Assembly (NCBI GenBank): GCA_012845835.1
Contig: JABAKD010000016.1
Location: 16,397,625-16,461,624 of the forward strand
DNA: 64,000 nt
Source: Undaria pinnatifida
Lineage: Eukaryota > Sar > Phaeophyceae > Laminariales > Alariaceae
Direction of reading: 5' to 3'
The notes below the pieces were generated by a model, which was not told the origin of the DNA, searched no databases, and worked only from the letters and a program-made list of their open reading frames with translations. A program made the translations under genes and the position numbers. Shown here piece by piece: positions 22,601-33,568 of this stretch (position 1 is the stretch's first letter; each line of letters opens with the position of its first letter).

Positions 22601-25600
22601 GGGGTTGGAGGGGAGGGAGGGAGGGGGGGAGGGAGCGAGCGAGCGAGCGAGAAGGGGAGAGGGAAGGAGGGAGGGAGGGAGAAAGGGAGAGAGGGGGGGG
22701 GGGGGCGTTTTTAATGTTTGGTCACTGGCTGGCTTCCGGGTTTTTGTGGTTCTCGTTGGGTGTTGGAGGCGGTGCTGGTAGTGGTGGTGGCTCTGATGTT
22801 GGCCGTGTTGGTGTTGGTGTTGGTGATGGTGGTACTGGTATGGGGCGTGTTGTGGCGTTGATGTTGGTGGTGTTTGTGGTATTGGCGGTTGTTTTTGCTC
22901 CCATATTAGCTCATCATCGCCATATTCAAGTCCGTGGTCACGGGAAAAGCTCCAGTCACTCTGGAGTGGAAGAACGCCTCGGGAAAGTAGATAAAACCAA
23001 AGCTGATACACGTAATGTAGCTGAAGCAAGCGGTGTAGGATGCTAGTGGTATTGGTATTGGTGTTGGCGCTGGTGGTACTGGCGTTGGCTGTGTTTTTGT
23101 GTTGGTGTTGGAGCTGGTGGTGCTGGTGGCACTGGTGTCGACCGTGTTGGTGTTGGTATTGGTACAGCAGTGTAAGGTGCTGGTGTTGATAGTGTTGGTG
23201 TTGGTGTTGGCGGTTTTTGTATGGATGGTGTTAATGGTCTTGCAAATGTATGCTGGTGCTCTTGGTTTTGGTATGGTGTCTTTGGTAGTGTTGGTGTTGG
23301 CGGTGTTGGGTGGTGATAACTGGCGGTGTTGGTGTTGCTGCTTCTCGCATCAATTCCTCGCCGCGATATGTTTACTGCGCGGCCGCGAAACAGGCTCAAA
23401 TATTCTCCAAATCACAAGTATAAACAAGCAAGAAATACCAACTGTGATACCAACAAAAAACAAGGCAATGTTGTGGGGCGGTGTGGTTGTTCCTTCTTCG
23501 TTGACCCTCGACTTCCTGCGCCCGCTATCGTTTCACCATGGGATCGCGCCAGGTACATGTCCGGCTCGGAGGATGATACGACACTGTGGGGGGAGGGGGA
23601 GGGGGAAGGGGAGGGGGGGGGGCGGGAGGGAGGAGGGGGGCGCTGTCGGCGACGATGTGAAGCTTCTCTGGTACGAGAGCGGCCTAGTCTTCGGGGGGAA
23701 GGTGAGAGGGTGCTTGGGTGTTGAGTACGGCGGTGGTGGTCTCTCGATGGTGCCGGTGTGTGCCACCTAACAATCCTGGCAATGTGCCAGACACCGGCAC
23801 TATTGGGTATATTACCGATACTTGGTACAAGTATAGACATAATTGTTAGAAGTATAGAGGGGTGCTGCGGCACGCACCAACCATTGTTGTTTGCTGAGGC
23901 TCCTAACCACTTCAGGAGCTGCATCTTTTTTTTTTTCTTTTTTCTTTTCTCTTTTCACACATCTACTTTCCAGCTTCTGGACAAGCCGTGGTCACAGATG
24001 TCGTCCCTTCTCGCCCCCCAGCCCCGGTTCTTGCCTTCAATTTTTTATCGCGCACAGGTGTTCAGCATTCCCACCGCTCGTCGATTTTTCATTGAGTGTT
24101 CTTAACTCTCTATACCCCTCCGAGGCAAAAACTTACTTTTGAGAAAAAGTAATTAATGTGGACGCCGAAAGAGCAAATCCCATGGGGCGATAGAGGTGCA
24201 CCCTTCTTTTTTCTGGAGATTCTCACTTGAGAAACCCTATACCCTCATACAAGTCATAGCTGGTCGCCCCGGTGGCGTATCAGGCTATCTTCGAGCCTGG
24301 TATAGGCCAGTTTCGTGAGTTCGAGTCCTGAGTGCATAATCGCATACATTCTTGGGACTTTTTTTTGTGCGCAAATTGACTTGCGGAAAGTGTGACAGTG
24401 AGTTAGCAACACCAACACTCGATGAAAAATCGACGAGCAGTGGGATTGCTACACCCTATGCGCGATAAAAATTGAAGGCAAGAACCGGGGACGAGAAGAG
24501 ACGACACCTGTGAGCACGGCTTGTCCAAAAGCTGGAAAGTAAAACTGTGAAAAAAAAAAAGAAGTACCATCTTAACCCATGGTTTTGAGGGGAAATAAAA
24601 GCGCAGCCTACAGTAGGTAAATAAACTGAGATTTTGAGCAATAAGAACTGCAAGATTCCTCCGATTTTGGATCAAGGATCCTTCATTCGGAAACGAAAGT
24701 TGCCGTAAAGCGCTGTCTTTATCGTAGCACGCGTCATTGGCCTACTGCAGGCACACAAAAAAGAAAAACCGTCAAAATAAGTCCGAAATTCGGGCGATTT
24801 TGGGTCGAGAAGTTCTAAACGCGTTCAGAAAATAATTTTCGCCAAAACGTGCTGTCTCTATGGTGGCGTCCGTCTATAGCGGGTTCCAGTCGTGCCATTG
24901 GAAGCGATTTCACCGGCGCTTTTACCGGAAGGAAATAGGCACTATTCAACCGGCACTATAGGAGGACACCCATTGCATTTGAGGCTGTGGGTGTTTGGGT
25001 ATTAGCGGAAATAGGCACTCTTCAACCGGCACTGTAGAGGGACGCCCGCTGTAGTGAAGTGCTGGGTGTTTGGGTATCATGTTTTTGAGTGCTTGCTGTG
25101 GGGTATTGGGGTGCTGGAGTGTTGGTGCATTGGGTGTGTTGGATGTTGGGGTGTTGGGGTTGGGTGTTGGACTTTGGTTGTTGGGAGTGTTTAGGTGTTG
25201 GTGTTGGGTGATGTGTGTTTTGGATGTTTGCGTGTTGGTGTTGGGGTGTTGTGGTGCTTGTTTCTTGGCGTTGGGTGTTGGTGTCGAGTGTTGGTGTCGA
25301 GTGTTGGTGTCGAGTGCTTCGGGTGTTGGGGGTGTTGGAGTGCTGGACTGTTTTGGGTGCTGGGTGTTCGGTGTTGGATGTCCGGGTGATGGGCGTATTG
25401 GTGCAGGATGTTTGTTGGTCTCTGGGTGCTTTGGTGCTGGATGATGGGTTGTTGGTGTCGGAGGTTAGATGTTTGTGTATTGATGTTGTTGTTGGTGTTG
25501 GTGTTTGTGTTGGCGTAGGCCGCCTGAGCGTAAGACTTGCCGGCGCGGCGTTGACTTATAGGGCTGAATTTGGGGCTACGGTATTGTTGGTGTTGATGTA

Positions 25601-27436
25601 ATAGCTCGTTTCATGCTTAACGTCCATCCAGTCGACATTGCTCATAACGCTCGGACTTTTTGTATCCCCTAACGCCCCCTCTCCCCCGCCCGTCTCGTAA
25701 GGGATGCGTGGTCAATATGGCTTAAGGCATGCCACAACTGAGTGCGTCCCCGCCCCCTGCCCCCGCCCCGCTGTTGCCTAAAACGGAAGGCTAATGACAT
25801 GACTAGAAAAACCACTCTAACGCTGGACCTTCCGCCGGCGCTCCTGAACAACGGATCAGCCTGGGCACACATTTTCCTAACGAAGAAAGGCTTTTCGCCG
25901 AATCCGAAGGTACGGAAGGGGGGGAGAAGGGGGGTTGACCTCGGCGCGAGTGGCGGGTATGGGGTGTGAGGGGGGCAGGGGGAGGTAGGCGTTGGGGTTT
26001 GGGGGGGGGGGGAGTTGTGCGAGTTTAATGTGTTTTTTTTGTTTCTTGTGTTGTGGTCGTTTTGTTGTTTTGCTTTGCTGCTCTATTTTTCTCTTGTTAT
26101 CTTGTCGTAATCGTGATTTTTTATTTGTGTTCTTATTGCTCCGTTATCTTTTTTTGTTGTGCTGTCACAGTCCATCAACTACAGCGACGGTGGGGTTTCC
26201 CACCAGAAGGCGCAGCTGAACAGGTACCTTCCGAAGCCGAAGAAGAGGGACGTTCACTACCTCGTGGACAAGAACAAGGAGGAAGCGGAGAAGGAGGAGG
26301 CGGAGAAGGAGGAGGGGGAGGAGGGAGAGGTAGGAACGCGCCGGGGGGGTCATACGGGTAGTTCTTGTGGATGGTGGTGGTAGTGGTGGTGGTGGTGCCG
26401 GTGTTCATGTGTTGGCTGATGTTGTTTGATGTATTTATCGACTTTCTGAGTGAATGGTCGATGTACTCGCTGATCCCGTGTTTTCGTATGTGATGATGTT
26501 TGTGATGGCGGGCTAATGTATCGCACATGCAATCCACGCCACTCTCCACCTCTCCTAAAGGACTACGGCCATGCAAGACATGGTTACCTCCCTCCTCCTC
26601 TCCAAACCTACCCCCCATCCACCCCCTCCCTCCTCTCCACCCCTTCCCTCCACCTGGCACATACTTCGTCTCCCCTTCCACATTCAACTGCTCCCCTCTA
26701 TGCAGATGGTCAACTTTTGGAAACCTACCGTGACCGTGGGACAGGTGGATTACACGGCCGTCTTTCAGCGCAACCACATCCCTGCTGTATTCGCGGGGCA
26801 TATCACATTCCAGCGGTAGGTGGAGCGTATTTTGGAATATTAATATTACACTACTTCTAAGTATATCTATAAACAGCACGGTATGATTTCACTCTGGGGT
26901 ACCCAACATTTCAAGGGCGTGTCAATTACCGTACTGCATATACTTTGGGGTAGCCGAGTACCAATTGTAGTTGCTTTGGTCATACTCGGGTAGTACCCGG
27001 GTATGTACGACTATACCTATCAACAGCACGGAATTGAATTCACTCTGGGGTACCCAACATTTCAACGGCGTGTTAATCACCGTATTGCATGTACTTTGGG
27101 GTAGCCGAGTACCAATTGTAGTTGTTTTGGTCATACTCGGGTAGTACCCGGGTATGTACTCTAGGGTGCCTGGATTCTATATCTGGTTGTTTTGGTCGTT
27201 TCGGCTATTTACCCAGGTAACCCCTGAGTAATACTCAACCAAAAGTGGCCTTGTATTATTGCAGCCTTTTTTTTTTGTTATTGCGTAGTGTAGCTCCGCG
27301 GTGGCTCCTCTTTTTCGTTGAGGCAAACCTCAAGTTGGGCGTAAGCCCAACGAACCATCGATTTTTTACAAGGTGTTGTTGTTGTTGCTGGTGGTGCTGA
27401 TGGTGCTGGTGCTGGTGCTATTGCTGTTGTTGCTGC

Positions 27437-27496
<60 letters not shown>

Positions 27497-30400
27497 CGTC
27501 GTTGTTGCTGTTGCTGTTGCTGTTGCTGTTGTTGTTGCTGTTGTTGTTGCTGTTGTCGTTAATGCTGTCTTGTTTGTCGTTGTCGGTGCTGCGGTTGTTT
27601 TTGCCGTCCAGCTCCACCGGCAACTACCACCCGATAATGTACGTGAACGAATTCTGGCTCCAGCAGAAGCACCTCGTCGCTCTCAACAGCACCGTCGAGA
27701 AGGTCGACCTCGAGCTCAGCATCTCCCCGATCAGCATCTGGAAATTCCAGGTGAGGTTTTGCATGCTGTGAGTTGGCTAGGCACAACTCTTGACGCTTCT
27801 TTTCATGAACACTCCTTGTTGGATTTGCGGTAGAACTGACGTTATGGCCGCCTTAATGTGGAAACCCGCCTTATTCAGTTCAGGTTTATGAGTACCATTC
27901 CCCATTGTGCCAAGCGATTTCGACCGCCTCATATCGGAATACCGCCTTATATAGGGATACCGCCTTATTGAGGGACCCCTGCTATATCAAGGGGATCATT
28001 GTCGCGCAAAAAATAGGGATACGGGTCGACTATGTATTACGGAGGACCATAATTAGGACCCACGACATGCATCAATATTCGCCTGTTTTCGCCTGTTTTT
28101 CGAAACCATATTTGGTCGTGAATTCTACTGTATTTTCCCCTGGATAGTTGGCTAGGTACTACAAACGGTTGCGTCCGGTAGTTCGTGGAGTTTTGACGCT
28201 TTTGGCTCGACGTGTGCTTTGTGTTGACAGAGGCTTACGTCATTTTCGTTGGCCTACGTTGGCACCCAACCATCGTATCTGCCGGGTAGCCGTCAATTGC
28301 AGCCCCCCACTCACAACCCTGCAGATCAGCATCCGGACGTTCCAGGTGAAAAATTGCATGTCGTCGATCAGCACCTGGAAGTTCTGGGTGAAAAATTGAA
28401 GCTATCGATCACCCTTGAAGCCCTGTCCGATTCTGATATATTTATTCGCTTCTCTCTCTGTCTCGCTCTCTGTCTCCCGCTCTCCCTGTCTCTCTCTGTC
28501 TCTGCCTTTCTCTCTTGTCTCTCGTTCTCTTTCTGTCTTATCTCTTTCTCTCCGTTTTCGTGTGGTCTCACTTTTTTTTTCCGCTGTTCACCCCTCTCCC
28601 CCGTCCACCTTCCCGTCCCCGCGATCCCCAACAAAAACCATCGAAATGGCTACCAAACTCGACGGAATGGTTATCGAAATTCGACGAATTGACTACCAAA
28701 ATCGACAAAATGACTACCAAAATCGACGAAATGGCTACCAAAATCGACGGCGCCCGGGGGGACGGACGATCGGGGTGGGGGAGAACAGACGATGACGCAG
28801 CTGGAGAATCAGTGGGAGGCTCAGTCTAAGCTGGGCATGGCGGGCGATGGAGAACAGGACACCTTCAGAGAGGTGCGCACAGCTTTCCGTCCCGTCCTCC
28901 GCCGCTTGCTTCGCTTTTCTAGTATCCGTCGTGTCCTTGTTTGTCCGCTGAGTGCGAGTGTAACATCGACCCTACTCGCTCCATCCAATAGAGGTAGCAC
29001 CTGTTGGCAAAATATTTTCTGAACGACGGGTCTTGAGAGCCCCCAAATCCCTTCGCTATACTAAATTCAAGTAAATACGTCCCCAAAAAAGGTTTCCAGT
29101 GGTAAAGGCGTTAACCGAAAATCGTCGGAAATTTATATATATATATTTTTTGCAATCTGAGCATTTTGTATACCTAGGCCGTGCGATTTGGAGATCGGAT
29201 TTCACTTTCATTTTCGTCAAAATCAGTTTTTTGTATGAGGCACAGTATAGAGCCCCTCAATAGGTTAGGAGCCTCAGAACACACACATGGTGCACCTCTA
29301 TCATGCCGTAGCATAGGTCACCTGGTATGTATGTATGTATGCTTGCCGTAATAAAAAACGCCTCCTATTGATGTTTTTAATACTGTGAAGAGGTATAACA
29401 GAAGCCAGCCGTCGACGCAGAGTCAACCACTAATAAGTGAGCGTTTCTTTTAATATATTTTTCGGATCGCCCGCAACAAAATATACAATTAAGATTCAAT
29501 GCCGCTCCACAAAACAGCATATTTCCTGCGTGTAGTCATCCACATCTGGGGTAGAGTGGGGCAATCGATGCTTGATAGGCCCAGTAGGTGTTGAGTGGGG
29601 CAATCGATGCTTGATAGGCCCAGTAGGTGTTGATGGCGTAGGGTAGGGTAGGGTTGGGTGGGTAGGGTAGGGTAGGGTAGGGTAGGGTAGGGTAGGGTAG
29701 GGTAGGATAGGGTAGGGTAGGGCAGGGCAGGGCAGGGTAGGGCGGGGCACGGTAGGGTAGGGTAGGGTAGGGTAGGGTAGGGTAGGGTAGGGTAGGTCTC
29801 TGTAGCTAGTAACTTTCGGCCCCCGTTAGAACCGCAACCGCGTTTTTGGGGAGGACTTGACTTAACACTATTGTGTGATCATTTAACAGTGCTAGGAGAC
29901 ATTAACGCACACCCCTGCCACGTGAATTATCCAATCCCTACACCGCACGCAACGGGAAAACGGAAGGTGAGCCCTACACGGAAGGTGAACCTGCACGCGC
30001 AGCCATACACGGCCGGGTGTGTAGACGCGCGCGCTGTGAGATATATGGGATCGGCATTGTGGAATTATATCTCCTGCGCATTCGGCGTACTACCTGAAAA
30101 ATCAAGTTCGTAAGCTTACATACCCCACTCAGCATCAAACATGCCAGGAGACCGTCAGTCAAGGGAAAACGTCCAGCGGCCAAGGGCGTCAAACCGATCG
30201 TTTCACACTAAAACTTAGTAGTTTGCCGTCAGCCAAGATACATTTTCGGAAAATTGCCGTCTGCCAAGGGGTGGAAATGCTGTCTCCTGCTATCTTTGCT
30301 CAGCATACACGTACTCCCTCAGCCCATCCCGGCGACGAGGTCAGACAAAAGCCCGCCGTTGACCTCTGGCTGATGCGACCATGGACTTGATTGCCGCTTG

Positions 30401-33400
30401 CGCCAGGAGGGGGGAGAGGGTATCAAACGAAAATACGTCGTTCTCCTTTTTCATATGCTTTCCTCCCATGTCTCGTTTTTTTTTTTCAGATGCTAGCGGA
30501 AACGAATCCGATCGTGCTGGCGATCACGATGGTCGTGACCCTGCTGCACTCGGTTTTCAACTTCCTCGCCTTCAAGAACGACATTTCTTTCTGGAAGGAT
30601 AAGAAACGGTCAGTCAGTCAAAATCAGTTTCTCGACGGAATTGTATTTTGCGTGGTTTCGCGTGTTTTTTCATGTTTTTTTCGTGTTTTTTTTTTCGTGA
30701 TCGTGTGTTTTTTTCATATTTTCGTGTTTTTTGTTTGTTTGCGTATCTATGTTTTCGTGGTTAGGGGGATGGGTTTACGTATCACTGTGATATCCCAAAC
30801 TATCGTTTATACCAGGCAGCTTTTTTCTAACACAATGCGTCCTCCCTTCTTTCGCCCTGTTCTTGTCCTGTTGCGTTATGTCTGGGGGGTTGTGCAGGTC
30901 GTTGGAAGGCATTTCTGTCCTGTCGATGCTTGTGAATTTGTTCTTCCAGGGGGTGATTTTCCTGTACCTCGCGGATAACAACACCACCTACATGGTCCTG
31001 GTCACCAACGCCATCGGGTTGGCCATCGAGGCAAGAAAGCGTCGTTGTTGCTGTTGTGCTTGTGCTTGTTCTTGTGCTTATGCTGCTTCTTGTTGCTTTT
31101 TGTTTTGGCTGCCAGCTAGGTTGGCGTGCTAGGTTGCTACTGTTGCTGCTTTTGTCACTAAAAAACACAAGTTAATGCAGTTTTTGTAGAACCGCCCATG
31201 TTCTCAGGACACAGCATGTGCTCAAAATAGTTCCCCCTCCGTCCGTCCCTCTCCTCTCTTATTCTTTCCCTGCTCTCTCCTTTTCAACATTTCAATCGTG
31301 TGGGTTCCATTCCGCCGCCCAGGTGTGGAAAGTGGGCAGATTCATGGTGGGTCAATTGGATTGGGGCGGGGTCGACGGACAGCCTCGCCGCACACTCCCC
31401 AGAATAACTCTGCGCGCGAAGGAAACCTATCGCAAGGTGCGGAATATCTTGCGCCGTTTCGCATTTGTTTTTCGGAGTTAGCTTGTGCCGTTTCGCGTCG
31501 CTTCGTCGGAGGCTTGTGCCGCTTCGTCTCTTCTTCGAGGACGAACTCGTGCCGTTCCACCTCTCCTTGTCAGGGGCGGACGGTGTTGGGAAGTTATCCT
31601 GATATTTCACCCAGTTTGCGTCCGGAGCAGGCGGCGCAGCAATGTTGTGTTTGTGAGGTAGTGCCTCGTTGTCGCCTCTGGAGTAAGGCAAAGGAGTTCG
31701 ACGTTATGCCCTTGTTTCTTGGAACCGGGAGCACCCCCCTCCCCCAGCCCCCGCATCCCTAATGCCCCCAGAGTAACACGAAGGGTTTCGACTACACAAC
31801 AACGATGCCTTCTATTGTGCCACGTAGATGTTGTGCGGACTCTGTTTCCTTCGATTCGGGACTTATTGCGACTTCCCCCCGCCCTCCCCCATATGCATTC
31901 CAAATAATGCCTCTAGAGTAAGACGAAGGAGTTCGACGATACCGCGACGGCGCACCTGCTGTACCTCGTGGCACCCCTCATGGTGGGGTATGCGGCCTAC
32001 TCCCTGCTGAACCAGCAGCACCGGGGGTGGTACAGCTGGGTGCTGAACTCGCTCGTGGGGTTCGTGTACATGTTCGGGTTCGTGATGATGACGCCGCAGC
32101 TCTTCATCAACTACAAGGTAAATGCTGGTGAAGGATGTTGTACCGAAGGTCGTGCTGCTGGACATAGGTATTGATACGTAGTAGGTAAGTAAGTAGGTAG
32201 GTAGGTAGGTAGGTAGGTAGGTACATGTATTGTATATGCATGTACCCATGCACTGGACCGGTGGAGTTTGCTAGACTTTGCGCGTTGCATGCCGCAGCAA
32301 TTTGACGTTTTCTAGCAATTTAATGGTACGACATACGAGTTTTTGGTTCGCTCCTCGTCTACCCTCCCCCGTCCCCCCATCGAGAGCCTGCTTTGAGTGT
32401 CCACAGTGCTAGATAAGGATTGATATCGGGCGATGCGTATAATGCGGCGTATCCAGTAGTTTCGTCGAGCGAGGGTTCCATGTATGTGAGCTGTGTGCGC
32501 CGTTCTATGTTGCTACGCGTCCCTCCCACTCCGCCCGCTCTTTTTCGCCCCCTGATTGTCGCTGCTGTTTGTTTCTCAATTACTTTTATCTCTTGTATTC
32601 CGCGCTACCTGGACAACAACAACGTCAACGCCAACACCACCAACATCAACACCTATCAACATCACCAACGCCAACGCCAACACTACAAACACCAACACTT
32701 GCAACACCAACGCCGACGAAACCAACTCCAACACCACCACCAACACCAACACTACCAACACCACCACCACCACCACCACCCCGGACACCACCGCCACCAT
32801 CACCATCACCACCACTGTCGCCGCAGCTGCAAAGCGTAGCGCACATGCCTTGGCGGGTGATGTCGTACAAGTTTATCAACACCTTCATCGATGATCTTTT
32901 CGCCTTTGTAGTGCCCATGCCGACCATGCATCGCCTGGCATGCTTCCGGGACGACATAATCTTTTTCGTGTTCCTCTACCAGCGCTACCTGTACCCCGTC
33001 GACAAGACCAGGCGCAACGAGTTTGGCCAATCAGCGAAGAGCACAGAAGACGCGGAAAAGGTACGTAATATGAAACGGCCACGGAAAAAACAAATTGATA
33101 GAAAATACGTATCTGATGCTCGTACACCAGGGTACCTGGTACTTATTTTATGAATACCGGGTATCTCATACTCGTAAGAGCTGTGTATTGGCAACCAACA
33201 TATGGGAAGAGCTGCGGCCAGCCTGCAGCAGTACACGTATCATCGTGCTGCGTGCGTGTCGTACACACCCCTCCATTGCGCTTCGGGTACATGTCCTACT
33301 TCATCAACCATAGCCGCTTCGTGTGGTTCGATGCTGTGATTTCATTTTCCCCTACCTTCGTGCCTCCACGCCTGATCTCTTATCTGTGTAGCTGCGTTTC

Positions 33401-33568
33401 CTGTTTAAATGCATCCCTGTTCGCATGCTAACGCCAGGATGTCTGTGGGGCTGTGTCTCTGTGTTTTGTCCTACCCCTGCGCAACAGATCCGGCAAGCAC
33501 AAGCCGCCGCCACCAAGCCAAGGGAGGCGAGGATACCACAACGGTCAAAAACGGACAAGGCCAGCTAG
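19614..33568 (+). CDS. CLPTM1: CLPTM1 family multi-pass ER membrane protein, complete, 15 exons
   Basis: Exons: 19614-19727, 21271-21414, 22456-22589, 23553-23701, 25790-25909, 26171-26329, 26706-26815, 27612-27750, 28801-28872, 30490-30608, 30898-31030, 31323-31436, 31917-32117, 32827-33060, 33488-33568; about 673 residues, close to human CLPTM1 (669). Conserved blocks: LLWYESGLVFG, NGSAWAHIFLTKKGF, HSVFNFLAFKNDISFW, GWYSWVL, MTPQLFINYK, NTFIDDLFAF, RDDIIFFVFLYQR, NEFG. Human family members act in the ER (GABA-A receptor trafficking; CLPTM1L in glucosaminyl-PI scrambling). The N-terminal luminal half and several C-terminal membrane segments are present. Exon 11 uses a GC donor (GAG|GCAAGA). 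In exon 4 the frame slips by one base within a G-rich run (about 23587-23632); a 47-base intron there or a homopolymer error would explain it. No alternative family fits. Confidence 0.96.
20805..21105. repeat. (CTTG)n microsatellite, CLPTM1 intron 1
   Basis: Degenerate CTTGCTTGCCTG tetranucleotide array of about 300 bp in the 1.5-kb first intron. A similar but shorter run occurs near 1395-1465 in PI4K intron 2. Confidence 0.85.
21485..22330. repeat. CCATGATTTGTGTGTGT minisatellite, CLPTM1 intron 2
   Basis: Degenerate units of about 18-24 bases (TCCATGGTTTGTGTGTG, TCCATGATTTGTG) run through the intron and are split by a MITE copy at 21875-22130. Confidence 0.75.
21875..22130 (+). mobile_element. 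MITE family 1 copy inserted in the minisatellite
   Basis: Left end GACGCATGCTATGGTAGAGG, right end GCTACCTCTGTCGTAGCACG; the flanks on both sides are minisatellite units, which dates the insertion after the array. The inner sequence is strongly diverged or replaced compared with other copies. Confidence 0.65.
22600..23340. repeat. GGTGTTGGTG and GGGAGGGAG low-complexity intron 3
   Basis: 22600-22705 is purine (GGGA) rich; 22740-23340 is a degenerate GGTGTTGGTGCTGG repeat. Long Val/Leu/Gly frames here are repeat artefacts. Confidence 0.6.
24180..24740 (+). mobile_element. MITE family 1, split copy with inserted tRNA-like segment
   Basis: Left end GCGATAGAGGTGCACCC at 24187 and right end TCTTTATCGTAGCACGCGTC near 24715 bracket a longer than usual copy. 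The extra length includes the pol III-like segment at 24252-24350. A second right-end fragment (GGGCGATTTTGGGTCGAGAA) lies at 24780-24870. Confidence 0.5.
24252..24350 (+). repeat. tRNA-like (possible SINE) segment
   Basis: GGTGGCGTATCAGG resembles a pol III A box and GAGTTCGAGTCCTG a B box, 43 bases apart, followed by CTTGGGACTTTTTTTT. It does not fold into a normal tRNA by eye. A relative with the same CTTGGGA tail motif lies at 39818-39935. SINE origin is an inference. Confidence 0.35.
25040..25520. repeat. GGGTGTTGG minisatellite, CLPTM1 intron 4
   Basis: Degenerate 9-12-base GGTGTTGGG units. Just upstream, GAAATAGGCACT(A/C)TTCAACCGGCACT occurs at 24937 and 25009, a 72-bp tandem duplication. 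Confidence 0.75.
26866..27165. repeat. Two tandem 150-bp units, CLPTM1 intron 7
   Basis: CAGCACGG then TTCACTCTGGGGTACCCAAC and GGGTAGCCGAGTACCAATTG recur 150 bp apart with few differences, so this is a recent duplication compared with the exon-edge copies. Confidence 0.85.
27373..27560. repeat. (GTT)n/(GCT) triplet run, CLPTM1 intron 7
   Basis: Nearly perfect GTTGTTGTT array of about 60 triplets shortly before exon 8. It yields poly-Leu and poly-Asn frames that are not genes. Confidence 0.9.
28322..28402 (+). pseudogene. Two decayed copies of the CLPTM1 exon 8 end with donor
   Basis: Exon 8 ends ATCAGCATCTGGAAATTCCA then G|GTGAGGTTTTGCATG. At 28325 and 28366 the intron holds ATCAGCATCCGGACGTTCCA and ATCAGCACCTGGAAGTTCTG, each followed by GTGAAAAATTG. 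The intron sequence AGTTGGCTAGG that follows the true donor is also repeated at 28148. These are duplicated exon edges about 600 bp from the original. Confidence 0.8.
29030..29110 (+). repeat. Solo unit related to the 88-bp tandem array
   Basis: GAGAGCCCCCAAATCCCTTC, CTATACTAAATTCAAGTAAA and GTCCCCAAAAAAGG match the array unit at 10884-11432. It directly abuts a reversed MITE family 1 copy, as the array also abuts MITE copies, which suggests the unit travels with or inside that family. Confidence 0.7.
29105..29332 (-). mobile_element. MITE family 1 copy, inverted
   Basis: Read on the minus strand it shows TACGGCATGATAGAGGTGCA, TGAGGCTCCTAACC, CCTAGGTATACAAAATGC and CCGACGATTTTCGG in the family order. 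In CLPTM1 intron 9. Confidence 0.65.
29552..29800. repeat. 42-bp duplication followed by (GGGTA)n array
   Basis: GAGTGGGGCAATCGATGCTT recurs after 42 bp, then about 35 units of GGGTA/GGGCA extend from 29640 to 29795. The array is 5-bp periodic, so not a standard TTAGGG or TTTAGGG telomere repeat. Strand asymmetric and G-quadruplex prone. In CLPTM1 intron 9. Confidence 0.85.
31672..31806 (+). pseudogene. Two decayed copies of the CLPTM1 exon 13 start with acceptor
   Basis: Exon 13 begins at 31917 after GCCTCTAG with AGTAAGACGAAGGAGTTCGA. At 31681 the intron has GAGTAAGGCAAAGGAGTTCG after GCCTCTG, and at 31771 GAGTAACACGAAGGGTTTCG after GCCCCCA. Spacing to the true exon edge is 235 and 145 bp. 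Both copies lie upstream in the preceding intron. Confidence 0.82.
32615..32820. repeat. AACACC/ACCACC repeat before CLPTM1 exon 14
   Basis: Degenerate CAACACCAACACC then CACCACCACC run up to the acceptor at 32826. It provides a C-rich, not T-rich, tract ahead of the splice site. Confidence 0.8.
33205..33345 (+). repeat. Dispersed repeat, copy 1 (GCAGCAGTACACG type)
   Basis: CTGCAGCAGTACACGTATCA and TTCGTGTGGTTCGATGCTGT match CGTGCAGCAGTACACGCATC and TTCGTGTGGCCGATGCTGCG at 42510-42660; a weaker copy of the tail occurs near 36845-36880. Function unknown. Confidence 0.5.

Noticed and set aside
22595-23029. Minus-strand frame with YGDDELIWEQ, reminiscent of CLPTM1
   Set aside because: Wrong strand for the gene; the true equivalent (DDVKLLWYESGLVFG) is on the plus strand at about 23642-23701.
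27366-27623. Poly-Asn/poly-Leu frames
   Set aside because: Produced by the (GTT)n microsatellite in CLPTM1 intron 7; only the last 139 bases on the plus strand are a real exon.
29635-29800. Interstitial telomere
   Set aside because: Unit is five bases (GGGTA), not TTAGGG or TTTAGGG; more likely an ordinary microsatellite.
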